Assembly: GCF_030272615.1 (NCBI RefSeq)
Contig: NC_081406.1
Span: 483,757,900 to 483,821,899, forward strand
Source of the DNA: Cryptomeria japonica
Taxonomy: Eukaryota; Streptophyta; Pinopsida; Cupressales; Cupressaceae
Reading direction: 5' to 3'
DNA: 64,000 nucleotides
A program made the translations under genes and the position numbers. Shown here one piece after another: positions 1-9,997 of this stretch (positions are counted from its first letter, which is position 1; each line of letters starts with the position of its first letter). The notes beneath the pieces are model-generated. The model did no database searches, was not told where the DNA came from, and worked only from the letters and a program-made list of their open reading frames with translations.

Positions 1-835
1 CGGTGGGGAAATTACCCCAAGCTGCTCTATGAGATATTCAAATGTTTCCTTAGGTAAAGGCTTTGTAAAGATATCTCCAATTTTCTCTTTAGTATTCACA
101 TAAACCAATTTTACTTCATTTTCTTCAACATTCTCTTTCAGAAAATTATACTTAATAGAAACATGCTTTGTCTTAGAGTGAAATACTGGATTCTTTGATA
201 TATCAATTGCTGCTAAATTATCACAATAGATAATTATTGGTTCTTTGCATTTTACCTTTATATCCTTCAACATTTGTTTGATCCATAATACCTGAGTACA
301 ATTAGTTGCTGCTGCAACATATTTTGATTTTGTTGTTGATAATGATGTACAAGTCTTCTTCTTGCTTATCCATGAAATCAATCTTCTGCCAAGAAAGAAT
401 ACACCGCCAGTGGTACTCTTTCTGTCATCTACATCTCCTACCCAATTTGCATCAGTGTATGCACATAAATCTAAATTTTCATCTTTAGGATACCATAAAC
501 CAAGATTTGTTGTGCCTTGTAGGTACCAGAAAATCCTTTTAACTGTTGATTCATGATTTTCTTTAGGATTGCTTTGAAATCTTGAAACAATACATACTGC
601 ATTCATTATATCAGGTCTTGTTTGTGTCAAATACAGTAAACCTCCAATCATAGATTTGTATCTTGTTGGATTAGTAGGACCTGAATCATCCTTCAATGTC
701 AATTTATCAGTTGTAGTCATAGGAGTACTTACCGGTTTGGAATTTTCCATACCAAATTTCTTCAAGAGTTCCTTCAAGTACTTTGTTTGACATATGAATA
801 TACCTTTATCTATTTGTGAAATCTGCAAACCTAGA
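1..835 (-). pseudogene. Sir-A RNase H domain and RT tail (partial, at window edge)
   Basis: The reverse strand encodes the end of a copia polyprotein: connection domain, then RNase H with the typical runs TQTRPDI, YTDANW, SKYVAA, IYCDN and IFTKPLPKE. It closely matches Sir-B 11429-12268 and Sir-D 37345-38160. RNase H would remove the RNA template during reverse transcription. It lies in a different frame from the RT segment at 806-1576, so the polyprotein is broken here. The stop codon region is close to base 1, and the 3' LTR is not in the window. Confidence 0.85.
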
Positions 836-1576
836 AATTTTTTTATCTCTCTTATATAATCCATCTTCACCTCCAAAAATGATATCATCCACAAATACTT
901 CAATAGCCAAAATATCATCATTGGTAACTTTGTAATACAAATTACTGCCAGCATTACCTTTTGTGTAACCAAGCTTTAAAAGATATTTATCCAATCTAGC
1001 ATACCAAGCTCTAGGAGCTTGCTTCAATCCATATAAAGCTTTCCTTAACCTGCAAACCATATCCTTATTATCTATCAAAGAAAATCCATTAGGTTGTTCA
1101 ATGTAAACTTCCTCCTCAAGATCTCCATTCAAAAATGCATATTTTACATCCATTTGATAAACTTTATAGTTCTTATAAGCTGCAAATGCAATTAATAGTC
1201 TAACTGCCTCAATTCTGGCTACCCGTGCAAAGGTTTCATTATAATCAATTCCTTCTTTCTGTGAATAACCTTTACAAACTAATCTTGCTTTGTTTCTGAT
1301 TACTTCTCCATCTTCATTAAGTTTATTTTGATATACCCATTTAGTTCCAATTACATTTTTGTCTTTAGGCCGGGGAACCAATGTTTGAGTGTTGTTCTTT
1401 TCAATTTGTTCTAATTCATCTTCCATTACTTTTATCCAATTTTCATCCTGACATGCTTCAATAACAAATGCTGGTTCAACCTGATAAATTAAACATACCT
1501 CTTCATTTGTCAATCTTCCTCTAGTCATAACACCTTGATTCTTGTTTCCAATTATCTGATTCTCTGAATGATTCAA
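806..1576 (-). pseudogene. Sir-A reverse transcriptase
   Basis: A 256-codon open segment covers the linker (NHSENQIIG.., shared with Sir-B and Sir-D) and most of the copia RT domain (RVT_2): TKWVYQNKLNEDG, KARLVCKGYSQKEG, QMDVKYAFLNGDLEEEVYIE, YGLKQAPRAWY and the catalytic box FVDDIIFGG. Just after this box about 50 bases present in Sir-B (codons between GEDGL and EIKFF) are missing. This shifts the frame and gives an aberrant tail. Catalytic aspartates are present, but the domain cannot be fused to RNase H as it stands. Confidence 0.88.
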
Positions 1577-1797
1577 TCTTACATACCTGGGTTTGTTTTG
1601 ACTAACATTTAGATGTTGCTATTCTTCAGTCATAGTTGAGTTTTCTGATGGTACCGGTGTGACTGGGTCTTCATTTTGTACCAGTGCAATCTATGTCAGT
1701 TGGTCTATAATCATTTCAACTATCGGTTCTACAGATCTTGAATCTCTTCTAAAGTGTTCCTCTATCTTCACATTAGTACTCTCAATGATTTTATGTA
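1577..1797 (-). pseudogene. Sir-A integrase-RT linker remnant
   Basis: This stretch is the variable region between integrase and RT. It matches the corresponding part of Sir-B (about 13106-13270), including the shared run ending at PRYVRLNHS. It ends at the left border of NA-1. Bases 1793-1797 (atgta) are the left copy of the NA-1 target site; the right copy reads ctgta at 5332-5336, one mismatch. Confidence 0.7.
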
Positions 1798-2591
1798 TGT
1801 TAGGATTGATGATAGTCCCAAAGATACTGAGAGGGGGGGTGAATCAGTATCTAACCATTTTACAGAATTTCTGACCTTATTAAGTGTTTTGCATTCCAGA
1901 ATAGTGTACCGGTAAACAAGAATTAATGCAGTAAATAAGAATAGTAAAGACAACATAGAAAGCACACCATAACACAAGATGTTTAACGAGGAAACCTGGT
2001 GTGGGAAAAACCTCAGTGGGATTTGTGACCCACAATATTCACTCACTGGCCAATGAATGGATATTACTTACAAGAGGAGCCTGCACATGTAGGAAGGCCA
2101 ACTGCCTAGAGCTCACTACTCAATTACAAAAGGAAGTCTCACTAACTTAAAAAATGGATTATGAAAATCCAATATAGTGTACTGCTACAAAACAACATCT
2201 ACTATGCCAGGTTCAATACTGGTTTAAGCTCATACAATAACCATAAATCCTTCTACAAAATCTGCTTTAATATTTGCTCTACATATCCATCATATCTATC
2301 CTCTATCATGTATCTCCAAAATGATCTCCAAGATCTCATACTTATATATGAGTCTTATTACAATATGCCATGTCAACTTACAAAAGGATATTACAATTAA
2401 ATACAAAATAAAATAATCAAAGTCCTGTCGGCTGGGATGTTGGTAAACATTATTGTCGCTACTAGTGAACTATCTATCGATGTAGAGTCTATCGGTGTTG
2501 GTGCCTGTCGGTGCCATAAGATTGCAAGGTTGTCATCAATGACGACACCTTCAATCACCTTTAACTATAATTAGAGTGTGCAATGCCAACA
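1798..2591 (-). repeat. NA-1 3' LTR
   Basis: 794-bp repeat with TGTTAGG...CCAACA ends, matching 4538-5331 over its whole length. It carries the G-rich box (1827-1847; C-rich in element orientation) shared by many LTRs here, and a TATATA-like stretch near 2341-2348. Confidence 0.92.
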
Positions 2592-2745
2592 ATCTCCCCC
2601 TTTGGCATTGATGGCAACACTCATGAGAAAAATCCAAAAAGTGTCCCCAAAATTGAAGTCTAAAAATCTTACCAAAACTGTGTGCTCCCCCTGAGTAGAT
2701 GATCTCCTCTAATGAATATTTTTCTCTGTCCTACTACTCCCCCTT
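2592..2745 (-). promoter_or_regulatory. NA-1 polypurine tracts (multiple)
   Basis: On the minus strand, AAAGGGGGAGATT directly adjoins the 3' LTR (2592-2602). Further GGGGG-containing purine runs occur at about 2688-2698 and 2730-2742. The tract beside the LTR should prime plus-strand DNA synthesis. Repeated tracts are also seen in Sir-B and Sir-D, and multiplied tracts are a reported trait of Sireviruses. Confidence 0.75.
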
Positions 2746-2825
2746 TGACATCAATGACAAAGGTTGTCAAAAATCTGTCAAATGAGTGCAGTTTTCAGCT
2801 AGAACCTTGTAACCGGTTGGTTACA

Positions 2826-4463
2826 ATCTGGAATAAGTAAACCTATTGCTATCCTTCAATGTTGCTTCTATTCTCTGAATAGTATTGGTGAGATGATGCA
2901 TTTTCTCTTCTGGTGTCTTCTTTCCTTGAATAAGTGCCTCTGAGATCTCTTTCCGTAGAGAGATGAGGATATCCAATTTTGGACTGAGTTTGTATTTAAG
3001 CTCTTTTTCTTTTCCCTATAACCTTTTCTTTCCTTCTCTAACTTCTCCAATTTTTCTTCAAATCCAGCAATTTCTTTCTCAATAACTGATATTGGTTCAG
3101 ATGAGCCAATGATATTATCAGCTATGTCATCAATTTCCTTTTGCACTTTGTTGATTTCCTTATCAATATCCACTATCAAAAGATTTGTATTACACGTGTC
3201 TCTATACAGTTCCTTGAACTCCGTAATTGTGTTGTTTAGTGTCGGTAAAAGGGTATCAATATGTTCCGTGCACTTCTTTATTGTTTCCTCAAAAAATTTC
3301 TCTTTTTCCTTGTCCATTTTCTCCTTAAATGTCTCTTCATTTATTTGGTCCACAGTCAATATATTGTCAGTTATGTATTTAGACATTATGTCTAACTGAC
3401 TCAAAGAATCCTTATTATCTACATTACACTTGGGTGCAATCAATTTAAGAATAGGAATTGTATCATCTATAGCCTTATAAGCCAATATATTACAATCTGT
3501 AATTTTCTTAATAGAATCCAAGAGTACTTCAGTCACATTTGTTGGTATGAATTCTGTCATAGAAGTACTGAATCACTATCCAATTACATTAACAATTTCA
3601 GTGCTTTCGGTGGGAGAAATCACTTTGCTTGTCTCGACCTCTGGAGGGTCAGTCTGTGTCTATATTTCTACTAGCAAAGGTTTGGGCTTCTTAGTAGATG
3701 TCGGTGGCACTGTCTCTGTGTGTACCTGTTTCTCTGCATTGTCCACTACCAATATGTCAATTGGTTTCCCCGTATTCTCAGTTGTCGATATCTCTATCTC
3801 TATTGGTTTTTCAGTGCTTGCATTGATAGTATTGTCAGTAACCAATTCACTATCCCTAAATTTAAAGTGTTCTCCCTCTGATCCAATCTCAACATTATCA
3901 TCCGGTTGCTTAGTAGCAACATCATTTTTCTTTTCCTCTATGCTTTCCTTATCAACTACAATATTTACCTCCTAAGTATCTATGTTCATGGTATATAGGA
4001 TTTCAAACTCAAGGTTTGTATCCTCATGTGATGTTTCCACATTCTCAGTAGTCGGTGTATTGTCAGATAGTACCGATGGAGTAACTGAAGGTGGTGGTAG
4101 ATTATCTATCACTTTTATATTAGGTAGTCCACCTACCTTGCCTTTTCCCTTGTCTCGATCCTTTTGGTATACCTTGAATGTTTTAGGTCTATTAAGTTCT
4201 TCTTGTTTCTCTTTCTCAACAAATAAAATATCCCATTTGTCAGTTGTCTCTTCTGAGATTTCATTAACCCTGTTGGCCATTAGACTTACATGATGGTGTC
4301 CACTTGAAAAGATTGTTCTGTTAGCTTCACTCATCAATTCATAAATTTTCTCAACTGATTTTATCAGATGTACAACTAGCAGTTTCTCAATCTTTATTTT
4401 CTTGTCAAGTTCCACAATAGCTAACCTTTTAGCATCTAACCTCCTATATAGATCACTAGGCAA
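2826..4463 (-). pseudogene. Unknown long ORF of NA-1 (about 545 codons)
   Basis: I do not recognise this protein. Three open segments (4463-3972, 3845-3660, 3560 to about 3010) are in one frame and separated only by TAG, TAG and a TAG-TGA pair, each explainable by C-to-T change. A one-base shift near 3000-3020 then leads into a further 60 codons that continue the helical pattern and end with TAA near 2826. The first third is charged and helical. The middle is acidic, proline/threonine-rich and low in complexity. The last third looks like a long coiled coil rich in K, E, I and L. No signal peptide, membrane segment, zinc knuckle or pol motif is visible. The frame stays open upstream through the PBS into the LTR with no upstream ATG found, so the true start is uncertain. 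It could be a degraded gag or env-like ORF, or a captured host sequence. Confidence 0.6.
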
Positions 4464-4527
4464 ATCATCTACAACCTCTATTAAAACTTTCTTATAAATA
4501 TCAAGTTGTAAGATGATGCTATTTTTA

Positions 4528-4535
4528 GGATACCA
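4528..4535 (-). promoter_or_regulatory. NA-1 primer-binding site (degenerate)
   Basis: Minus strand TGGTATCC lies two bases inside the 5' LTR. The first seven bases match the initiator-Met tRNA site found in the other elements; the usual AGAGC continuation is lost. Confidence 0.7.
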
Positions 4536-4537
4536 AT

Positions 4538-5331
4538 TGTTAGGATTGATGATAGTCCCAAAGATACTAAAAGCGGGGGTGAATCAGTATCTAACCGGTT
4601 TACAAAATTTCTTACCTTATTAAGTATTTTGCATTCCAAAACAGTGTATCGATAAACAAGAATTAATGCAATAAATAAGAACAGTAAAGACAACATAGAA
4701 AGCACACCATAACACAAAATGTTTAACGAGGAAACCCAGTGTGGGAAAAACCTCGGTGGGATTTGTGACCCACAATATTCACTCACTGAACCATGAATGG
4801 ATATTCCTTACAAGAGGAGCCTGCACATGCAGGAAGACCAACTTCCTAGAGCTCACTGCTCAATTACAAAAGGAAGTCTCACTAACTTACAAAATGGATT
4901 ATGAAAATCTAATTTAATGTACTGCTACAAAACAACATCTTCTATGCCAGGTTTAGTACTAGTTTAAGCTCGTACAATAACCATAAACCCTTCTACAAAA
5001 TCTGCTTTAATATTCGCTCTACATATCCATCATATCTATCCTCTATCATGTATCTCCAAAATGATCTACAAGATCTCATACTTATATATGAGTCTTATTA
5101 CAATATGCCATGTCGACTTACAAAAAGATATTACAATTAAATACAAAATACAATAATCAAAATCATGTCTGTTGGAATGTCGGTAAACATTATTGTCATT
5201 ACCAGTGAACTATCTGCCGATGTAGAGTGTGTCGGTGCCGGTGCCTTCTAGTGCCATAAGATTTAAAGGTTTCCATCAATGACAACACCTTCAATCACCT
5301 TTCACTACCATTAGAGTGTGCAATGCCAACA
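4538..5331 (-). repeat. NA-1 5' LTR
   Basis: 794-bp copy of 1798-2591 with scattered base changes. Its G-rich box (4567-4587) is altered to aagcggggg. The right edge CCAACA joins Sir-A integrase sequence at 5332. Confidence 0.92.
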
Positions 5332-5715
5332 CTGTAACCTTTTATTATAACATCTATATGTCTTGCTTTTAGATGAATAACCAAGAAATATTCCTTCATC
5401 ACTTCTAGGATCAAATTTTCCAATATACTCATCTCTTCTAATATAACATTTTCTTCCAAATATTCTTAAATACATAGGAGTAGGAATATAACCAAACCAT
5501 AGTTCATAAGGGGTCTTACCGGTTTCACTTTTGATGTGAACTATGTTGAAAGTATAAACCGTTGTATTCACTGCTTCTCTCCAGTACACATGAGGTAGAT
5601 TTTCTTCCATTAACATGGTTCTTGCTGCATCTAGAATAGTTATGTTCTTCCTTTCAACAACTCCATTTTGTTGGGGTGTTCGGGGTGCTGATAGTTGTCT
5701 TTTGATTCCATTCAC
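5332..5715 (-). pseudogene. Sir-A integrase, C-terminal half
   Basis: The open segment contains PRTPQQNGVVERKN with the third catalytic residue (E) of the DDE triad, then PHVYWREAV, GKTPYELWFG, RIFGRKCYI and FDPRSDEGIFLGYSS, the standard end of copia integrase. The reading frame runs on into NA-1 LTR sequence after YNKRLQ, which marks the insertion site. A stop separates it from the core segment at 5839-6387. Confidence 0.85.
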
Positions 5716-6387
5716 TTCACAGAATGCATTAAATTCTCTAGATGTAAATTATCCTCCTTGATCTGATCTTAAACATTTGATTTTCTTGTCAGTTTCATTC
5801 TCTACCATTGCTTTGTATATCTTGAATCTTTCAAAAGCTTATGATTTCTCCTTGAGAAAAGTAACCCAGCACATTCTAGAATAATCATCAACTATTAGCA
5901 TAAAGTATCTATCACCTTGTAGACTTCTTGTTCTTGCTAGACCACACCAATCAATATGAATTAAATCAAGAATATTATTGGATTTATCAGTAATGCTCTT
6001 AAATGTTGTTCTAACTTGCTTTCCCATTTGACATTCCTTACATACCAGATTATGAGGTTTCACAATCTTAGGTAAATCCCTTACTGTGTTAGTTGAACTG
6101 ATCTTTACAATGCAATCAAAATTCACATGATAGAGTCTTTTATGCCATAACCAGCTTTCATCAATGTGTGCAATCAAACATGTCTTATCACTGGTATTCA
6201 AATGAAATATATTACCTTTAGTCTGATTACCGGTTGCAATCTCCAATTCAGTTTTGTTTATGATCTTGTATTTTCTATTCTTGAATTGTATCTGAAATCC
6301 TTTTTCCACCAACTGACCAACACTCAAAAGATTATGCTTTAAACCTTCTACATAATAAACATTGTCAATATTATGCTTACCATCCAA
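5716..6387 (-). pseudogene. Sir-A GAG-pre-integrase and integrase core
   Basis: The 182-codon segment (6387-5839) begins after the protease with NVYYVEGLKHNLLSVGQLV. It has the HHCC zinc motif (WHKRLYHVNF...CKECQMGK), then the core with HIDWCGLA (first D) and DDYSRMCWVTFL. The second catalytic D region (KCLRSDQGG) lies below 5839 in a segment separated by a stop. Integrase would join the DNA copy to the host chromosome. It matches Sir-B 13628-14169 closely. Confidence 0.85.
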
Positions 6388-6850
6388 AGATATAGTGCCT
6401 CTTCCTTTGATTAAAGAATATTTATCATCTCCAAACCTTACTAGACCTCCATGAATTTCCTGAAAAGATTATAATTTGCTTTTATCACTAGTCATATGAT
6501 GCGAGCATCCACTATCTATAATCCATTCATCTTTTTCTTCAATTTTTGTTGCCAGTGCCTGCTCTACCGGTTTGACAATAGGTATTGGTTGATCTGCTTT
6601 TATTACAAAAAATGCCCATCCGTTATCTATTGGATCTTCATCTAAATCATCTGTAACACCTTCGTCTACATAGTAACATGACTTATCTCTATTTTTCTTA
6701 AATCTGTATCTTTGATATTCAGGGTTAGGCTTATATGATCTTTTTGCTTCCTCCCTTAGTCTTGCATGTCTATCAGGAAACCTAGAAGCCATATGACCAA
6801 CTTTATTGAGATTAAAAAATTTGAAAGGTGCTTTACCTTCATACTTACAT
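6388..6850 (-). pseudogene. Sir-A protease and gag zinc-knuckle region (knuckle lost)
   Basis: The segment contains the aspartic protease motif WIIDSGCSHHMTSDKSK, which would cut the polyprotein. Upstream lies the nucleic-acid-binding knuckle region. In Sir-B this reads CFNCNKIGHMASRC; here the same place reads FFNLNKVGHMASRF, so all three cysteines are gone while the histidine remains. The basic stretch KRSYKPNPEYQRYRFKKNRDK is shared with Sir-B and Sir-D. The loss of zinc ligands shows this copy could not package RNA normally. Confidence 0.82.
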
Positions 6851-6969
6851 CCTATTGGACCTTTAGGAATCTTCCTTGCAAATAGTGCTTCAATTTCTTC
6901 ATTTTACCTTCTCATATCTTCAAGTTCTTTTGCATAAATTGATTTCCAATTAGTTTTGTCAAATGATGA

Positions 6970-7638
6970 TTATGATGCTGATGACGATGATGCTTTGAAA
7001 GCTAAATCAGTCTTTATAGTAACAACAAGACCAAATTCCTCAAGCTCAAATCCTGAAAGTTTTCCAACCAAAGTATCTCTAGAAACTGAAGTATTAGGGA
7101 TTGTTCTCAACTCATTAATAGCAGTCACTTTCATTTTATAAGCCAGTGGAAAAGCTCTTAAAACTTTAGACACAATTTCATCTTCACTTAAGGATCCTCT
7201 ACAACATTGTATTCCTAAAACAATTTCATTAACTCTTTCCATAAACACAGAAATTCTCTCATCTTCTTCCATTTTTAAGTTTTCATACCTGACCCAGTAA
7301 CATTCTAGTTTTGCAATTTTGATAGTGGTATCTCCTTCATTCAGTGTTTCTAGTTTATCCCAAATAGCTTTATTAGTAGATCGGTATGATAATCCCATGA
7401 TTTGCTAATCTGATAATGCGCTTAGAAGTGCTTCTCTTGCTTTGTAATCATTGTCCATGTCCTTAGCCAATGTTGGTGGATGAGGTTGATTCAGAATAGG
7501 AGCAACATAGCCATTCTTTGTAACATCCCATATATCTCTTCCAATGTAGTTCAGATGAGTTTCCATTCTGATCTTCCATATACCATAGTTAGCTCCATCA
7601 AGTTTTAGACTGTCCTTCCTAAAAATATTTGTTGTCAT
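6970..7638 (-). pseudogene. Sir-A gag (UBN2-type capsid region)
   Basis: ATG at 7638 starts MTTNIFRKDSLKLDGANY, typical of copia gag (LDG.NY.IWK). A TAG at 7402-7404 interrupts it. The second part (7398-6970) has AIWDKLETLNEGD, MEEDERISVFMERVNEI and QCCRGSLSEDEI, the UBN2 family pattern. Sir-B has CAG (Gln) where the TAG stands, and Sir-D has TAG at the same codon. The start lies 44 bp inside the PBS, so the leader is short. Confidence 0.85.
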
Positions 7639-7681
7639 AGGATCTCCTCAAGCTATTAGGATTCTATAAAAAGATGCCTTA

Positions 7682-7693
7682 GCTCTGATACCA
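7682..7693 (-). promoter_or_regulatory. Sir-A primer-binding site
   Basis: Minus strand TGGTATCAGAGC, two bases inside the 5' LTR; complementary to the 3' end of initiator-Met tRNA, the usual primer in plant LTR elements. Confidence 0.88.
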
Positions 7694-7695
7694 AT

Positions 7696-8770
7696 TGTTA
7701 GGACCCAGGAAGGACAACTGAGAGGGGGGAGGGTGAATAAGTTGTCAACCAGTTGTCAATAAATTGTAATCCAAATGCAAATTATTCCAACTTAAACTTA
7801 ATGTCGGTAAACCAAACTTAAGTGTCGGTAAAATAGATTAACAGTTATAGTAGCATCAGTTTAACTTAATGCATAAAATAAAAAGAGAAACAACATCTAC
7901 AAAACATGACACAAATATTTTGACATGGAAACCCAGTAAGGGAAAAACCACGGTGAGAAACCTTACCCACAATCACATGATACTACTACAGATAGTAAGT
8001 GTATACAAATAGGGTCTGCACATGCAAAAATTCCAACTACCTAGAGCTCACGGCTCAATAACAAAATATGAGTCACACTGACTACACAATTGGATGGTTA
8101 AATACAATGATAATGTACTGCTCAAAATAGCATCTCCAATGTTGGATTTAGTACTAGTTAAGCTCTGAACATGAGTGCCAAAACACCTTCATAACCTTCC
8201 TTCAACCTTCAAATAATGTCTGTGTGATTCACACAAGTATCTGCTTATTTTCACTCTTCAATATTTGAACACACTCATACCATATCCTATATCCCGATCT
8301 TCAATAAGATCTTAAAATCATATATATAAAACCTAAGACCAAATGTATAGGTCGTCTCACTAAAGATATTATAATTAAATCAATTACAAATAAGTCTTGA
8401 TGTGATACAACATGTTGGCTCAATACATTTACCATATTATCCAATCAATAAACAATCTCCATAACGTGTCGTGCTAATCTAGAGTACCAGTCCATAACCT
8501 AGACCTATCTATCGGTAAAGACAAATTTGTCAAACCGATTAGACCAATAAGAAAAACACCAAATCCAGACATAACCAAATGATCTCCAGATGATAACAAG
8601 TCATCATTGCTTCCAATGAGCAATATAACCTTCTGGTGAACACATACTAGTGACTGTGCATTAGCCACTAACCATACCAGTGAACATAATGTAAACCTCC
8701 AAGAAGATAAGTGTTGACATCAATGACAAAACCAATGCAACATATGATGAATTCATCCATAATACCAACA
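7696..8770 (-). repeat. Sir-A 5' LTR
   Basis: 1075 bp with TGTTAGGACCC...ATACCAACA ends, alignable with the Sir-B LTRs. It has the G-rich box (7718-7740) and a TATATATA run (about 8319-8328) that would be a TATA box in minus orientation. Its mate is off-window. Confidence 0.88.
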
Positions 8771-9462
8771 ATGTTAGAGTGTTCAGTTAAGGATTGATAG
8801 GCTAAAACCCATTATTGCAGTCAAACCCTAGGGGTTTAAGGGTTTTAGGCTACCCGGTAGAGTTTTTCTTATAGAATTGGGAAGCGATCACTCTAAGACT
8901 TCAAAATGAAAGAAAAAAAAGGTAAAACAATATAGTTATAGGATCTATGCCATAAGAATTCCTACCAATCCACCTTTAGTATGCAATCAACATAAATTAG
9001 ACGGTTTTTCCAAGTTTCCAACAGTTCTTGATGCTTCAAATTTCTTTCCAAATCAACCAACACAACCAACATACATTCTTCAATGTTTGGGGCCTTTAAA
9101 GGTGTTTCCCAAATGACCACAACTTCTTCCAACTATTTTTCAAACTAACTGACCGTTGGAGAATCTTGATTTACAATATGTGCAAACTTGTCATGACAAC
9201 AAATTGACAATATGACAACATCTGCTTAATTTAACCAACTTAGACTCTAGACTGTCATAGTCCCCCAAGATGATTACATTTTATTTTAAAACATGAAAAA
9301 TGACTAAAATAGACTTGCGGTCACTTGATCCCTCAATTTAGACCATTGTGACCCTTATTGACTCAAATTGTCATACTCCTAGGACATTGAATTACAAAAA
9401 TGACCCATAGGGTCTTATTACATTTCTTCTAGCTAGCAAAAAATCATCTTGTTCCTGGTTCA
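8771..9462 (-). repeat. Chr-G 3' LTR, middle segment
   Basis: This stretch has no gene. It matches 59316-60008 of the Chr-G 5' LTR (for example the shared run caaaccctaggggtttaagg). It is cut by Sir-A on the left and Sir-D on the right. gttca at 9458-9462 is the left copy of the Sir-D target duplication. The LTR resumes at 39692 and again at 53784. Confidence 0.88.
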
Positions 9463-9997
9463 TGTTGGCCATTTGGTGGAATTGATTATGTGTTGCATTA
9501 ATGTTTTTCCATTTATGTCAACACTAGTTGTTTGGATGCCTTATCGACACCCTTCTGGTCTCGGTAGGATGAGTGGTTTCTGGTTAACTTGGATTCGGTA
9601 TGATTGGGTAGGCTCTGGTATAATATGGTGATGGATTTTCTTGTTCGTGATACTTATACTCATATTTGGTTAGTTGCTTTTGGTCTAGTGATTGGATTCT
9701 ATCCTACTTTCTTAGAAGATTGGTGATCATGTTCAAGACTTGGTGGTTGGAGATCATTGTTGAAGCGTGTGGACCTATACTTTGTCCTGATTGATCTAGG
9801 TTATGGACCAACTTTAATGTGACGTGTGGATAGGACCTATTGTTGTATTTACGAGATGTCTTATGTGTTGGATATTATTTTTTTGGTCTAAGGCCGACAT
9901 GGTTTGTAATTATGTAATCGGTTTATTGTCTGGTTGTCGACCTAATTTTTTATGGTCGAGGGTTTGTATAAATAAATGTAAGATCTCATTGTAGATC
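9463..9997 (+). repeat. Sir-D 5' LTR, first part
   Basis: It starts TGTTGGCC and matches 38474-39109 of the 3' LTR. Relative to that copy it lacks about 109 bp at 9719-9724, with ttggt at both borders. It ends at agatc (9993-9997), the left Sir-B target copy. Confidence 0.92.
9967..9974 (+). promoter_or_regulatory. Sir-D LTR TATA box
   Basis: TATAAATA sits in the LTR; the mate at 39078-39085 has the same octamer. Sir-B inserted 24 bp downstream, at about the expected transcription start, which would silence this promoter. Confidence 0.6.

Larger units (their letters stand above)
1798..5331 (-). mobile_element. NA-1: non-autonomous LTR retrotransposon with an unknown long ORF
   Basis: Two direct repeats of 794 bp (1798-2591 and 4538-5331) start TGTTAGG and end CCAACA, and flank a 1.95-kb interior. 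A degenerate PBS (TGGTATCC read on the minus strand) lies next to the right LTR. Purine tracts of the AAAGGGGGAG type lie next to the left LTR, so the element is on the minus strand. Flanks atgta and ctgta are a 5-bp target site with one mismatch. No gag, protease, RT or integrase motif is present. The interior is filled by one long ORF of unknown function. It must have been mobilised in trans, probably by a Sir-type element with similar LTR ends. Confidence 0.88.
1..8770 (-). mobile_element. Sir-A: Ty1/copia (Sirevirus-like) retrotransposon, partial
   Basis: This is a minus-strand copia element. From right to left it has a 5' LTR, PBS, gag, zinc-knuckle region, protease, integrase, RT and RNase H, and it leaves the window at base 1 before its 3' LTR. 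The RT box reads FVDDIIFGG and the protease DSGCSHHMT, which resemble the Sirevirus branch; this lineage call is inference. The 5' LTR abuts atgtt (8771-8775), the probable target-site duplication, whose partner is off-window. NA-1 interrupts it between integrase and RT. Stops, a frame break and a small RT deletion make it non-functional. The sequence right of it continues the Chr-G LTR, so Sir-A inserted into that LTR. Confidence 0.9.

Noticed and set aside
2826-4463. NA-1 ORF as a retroviral envelope-like gene
   Set aside because: No signal peptide, membrane segment or glycoprotein features are visible; the position would fit an extra ORF, but the content does not support env.
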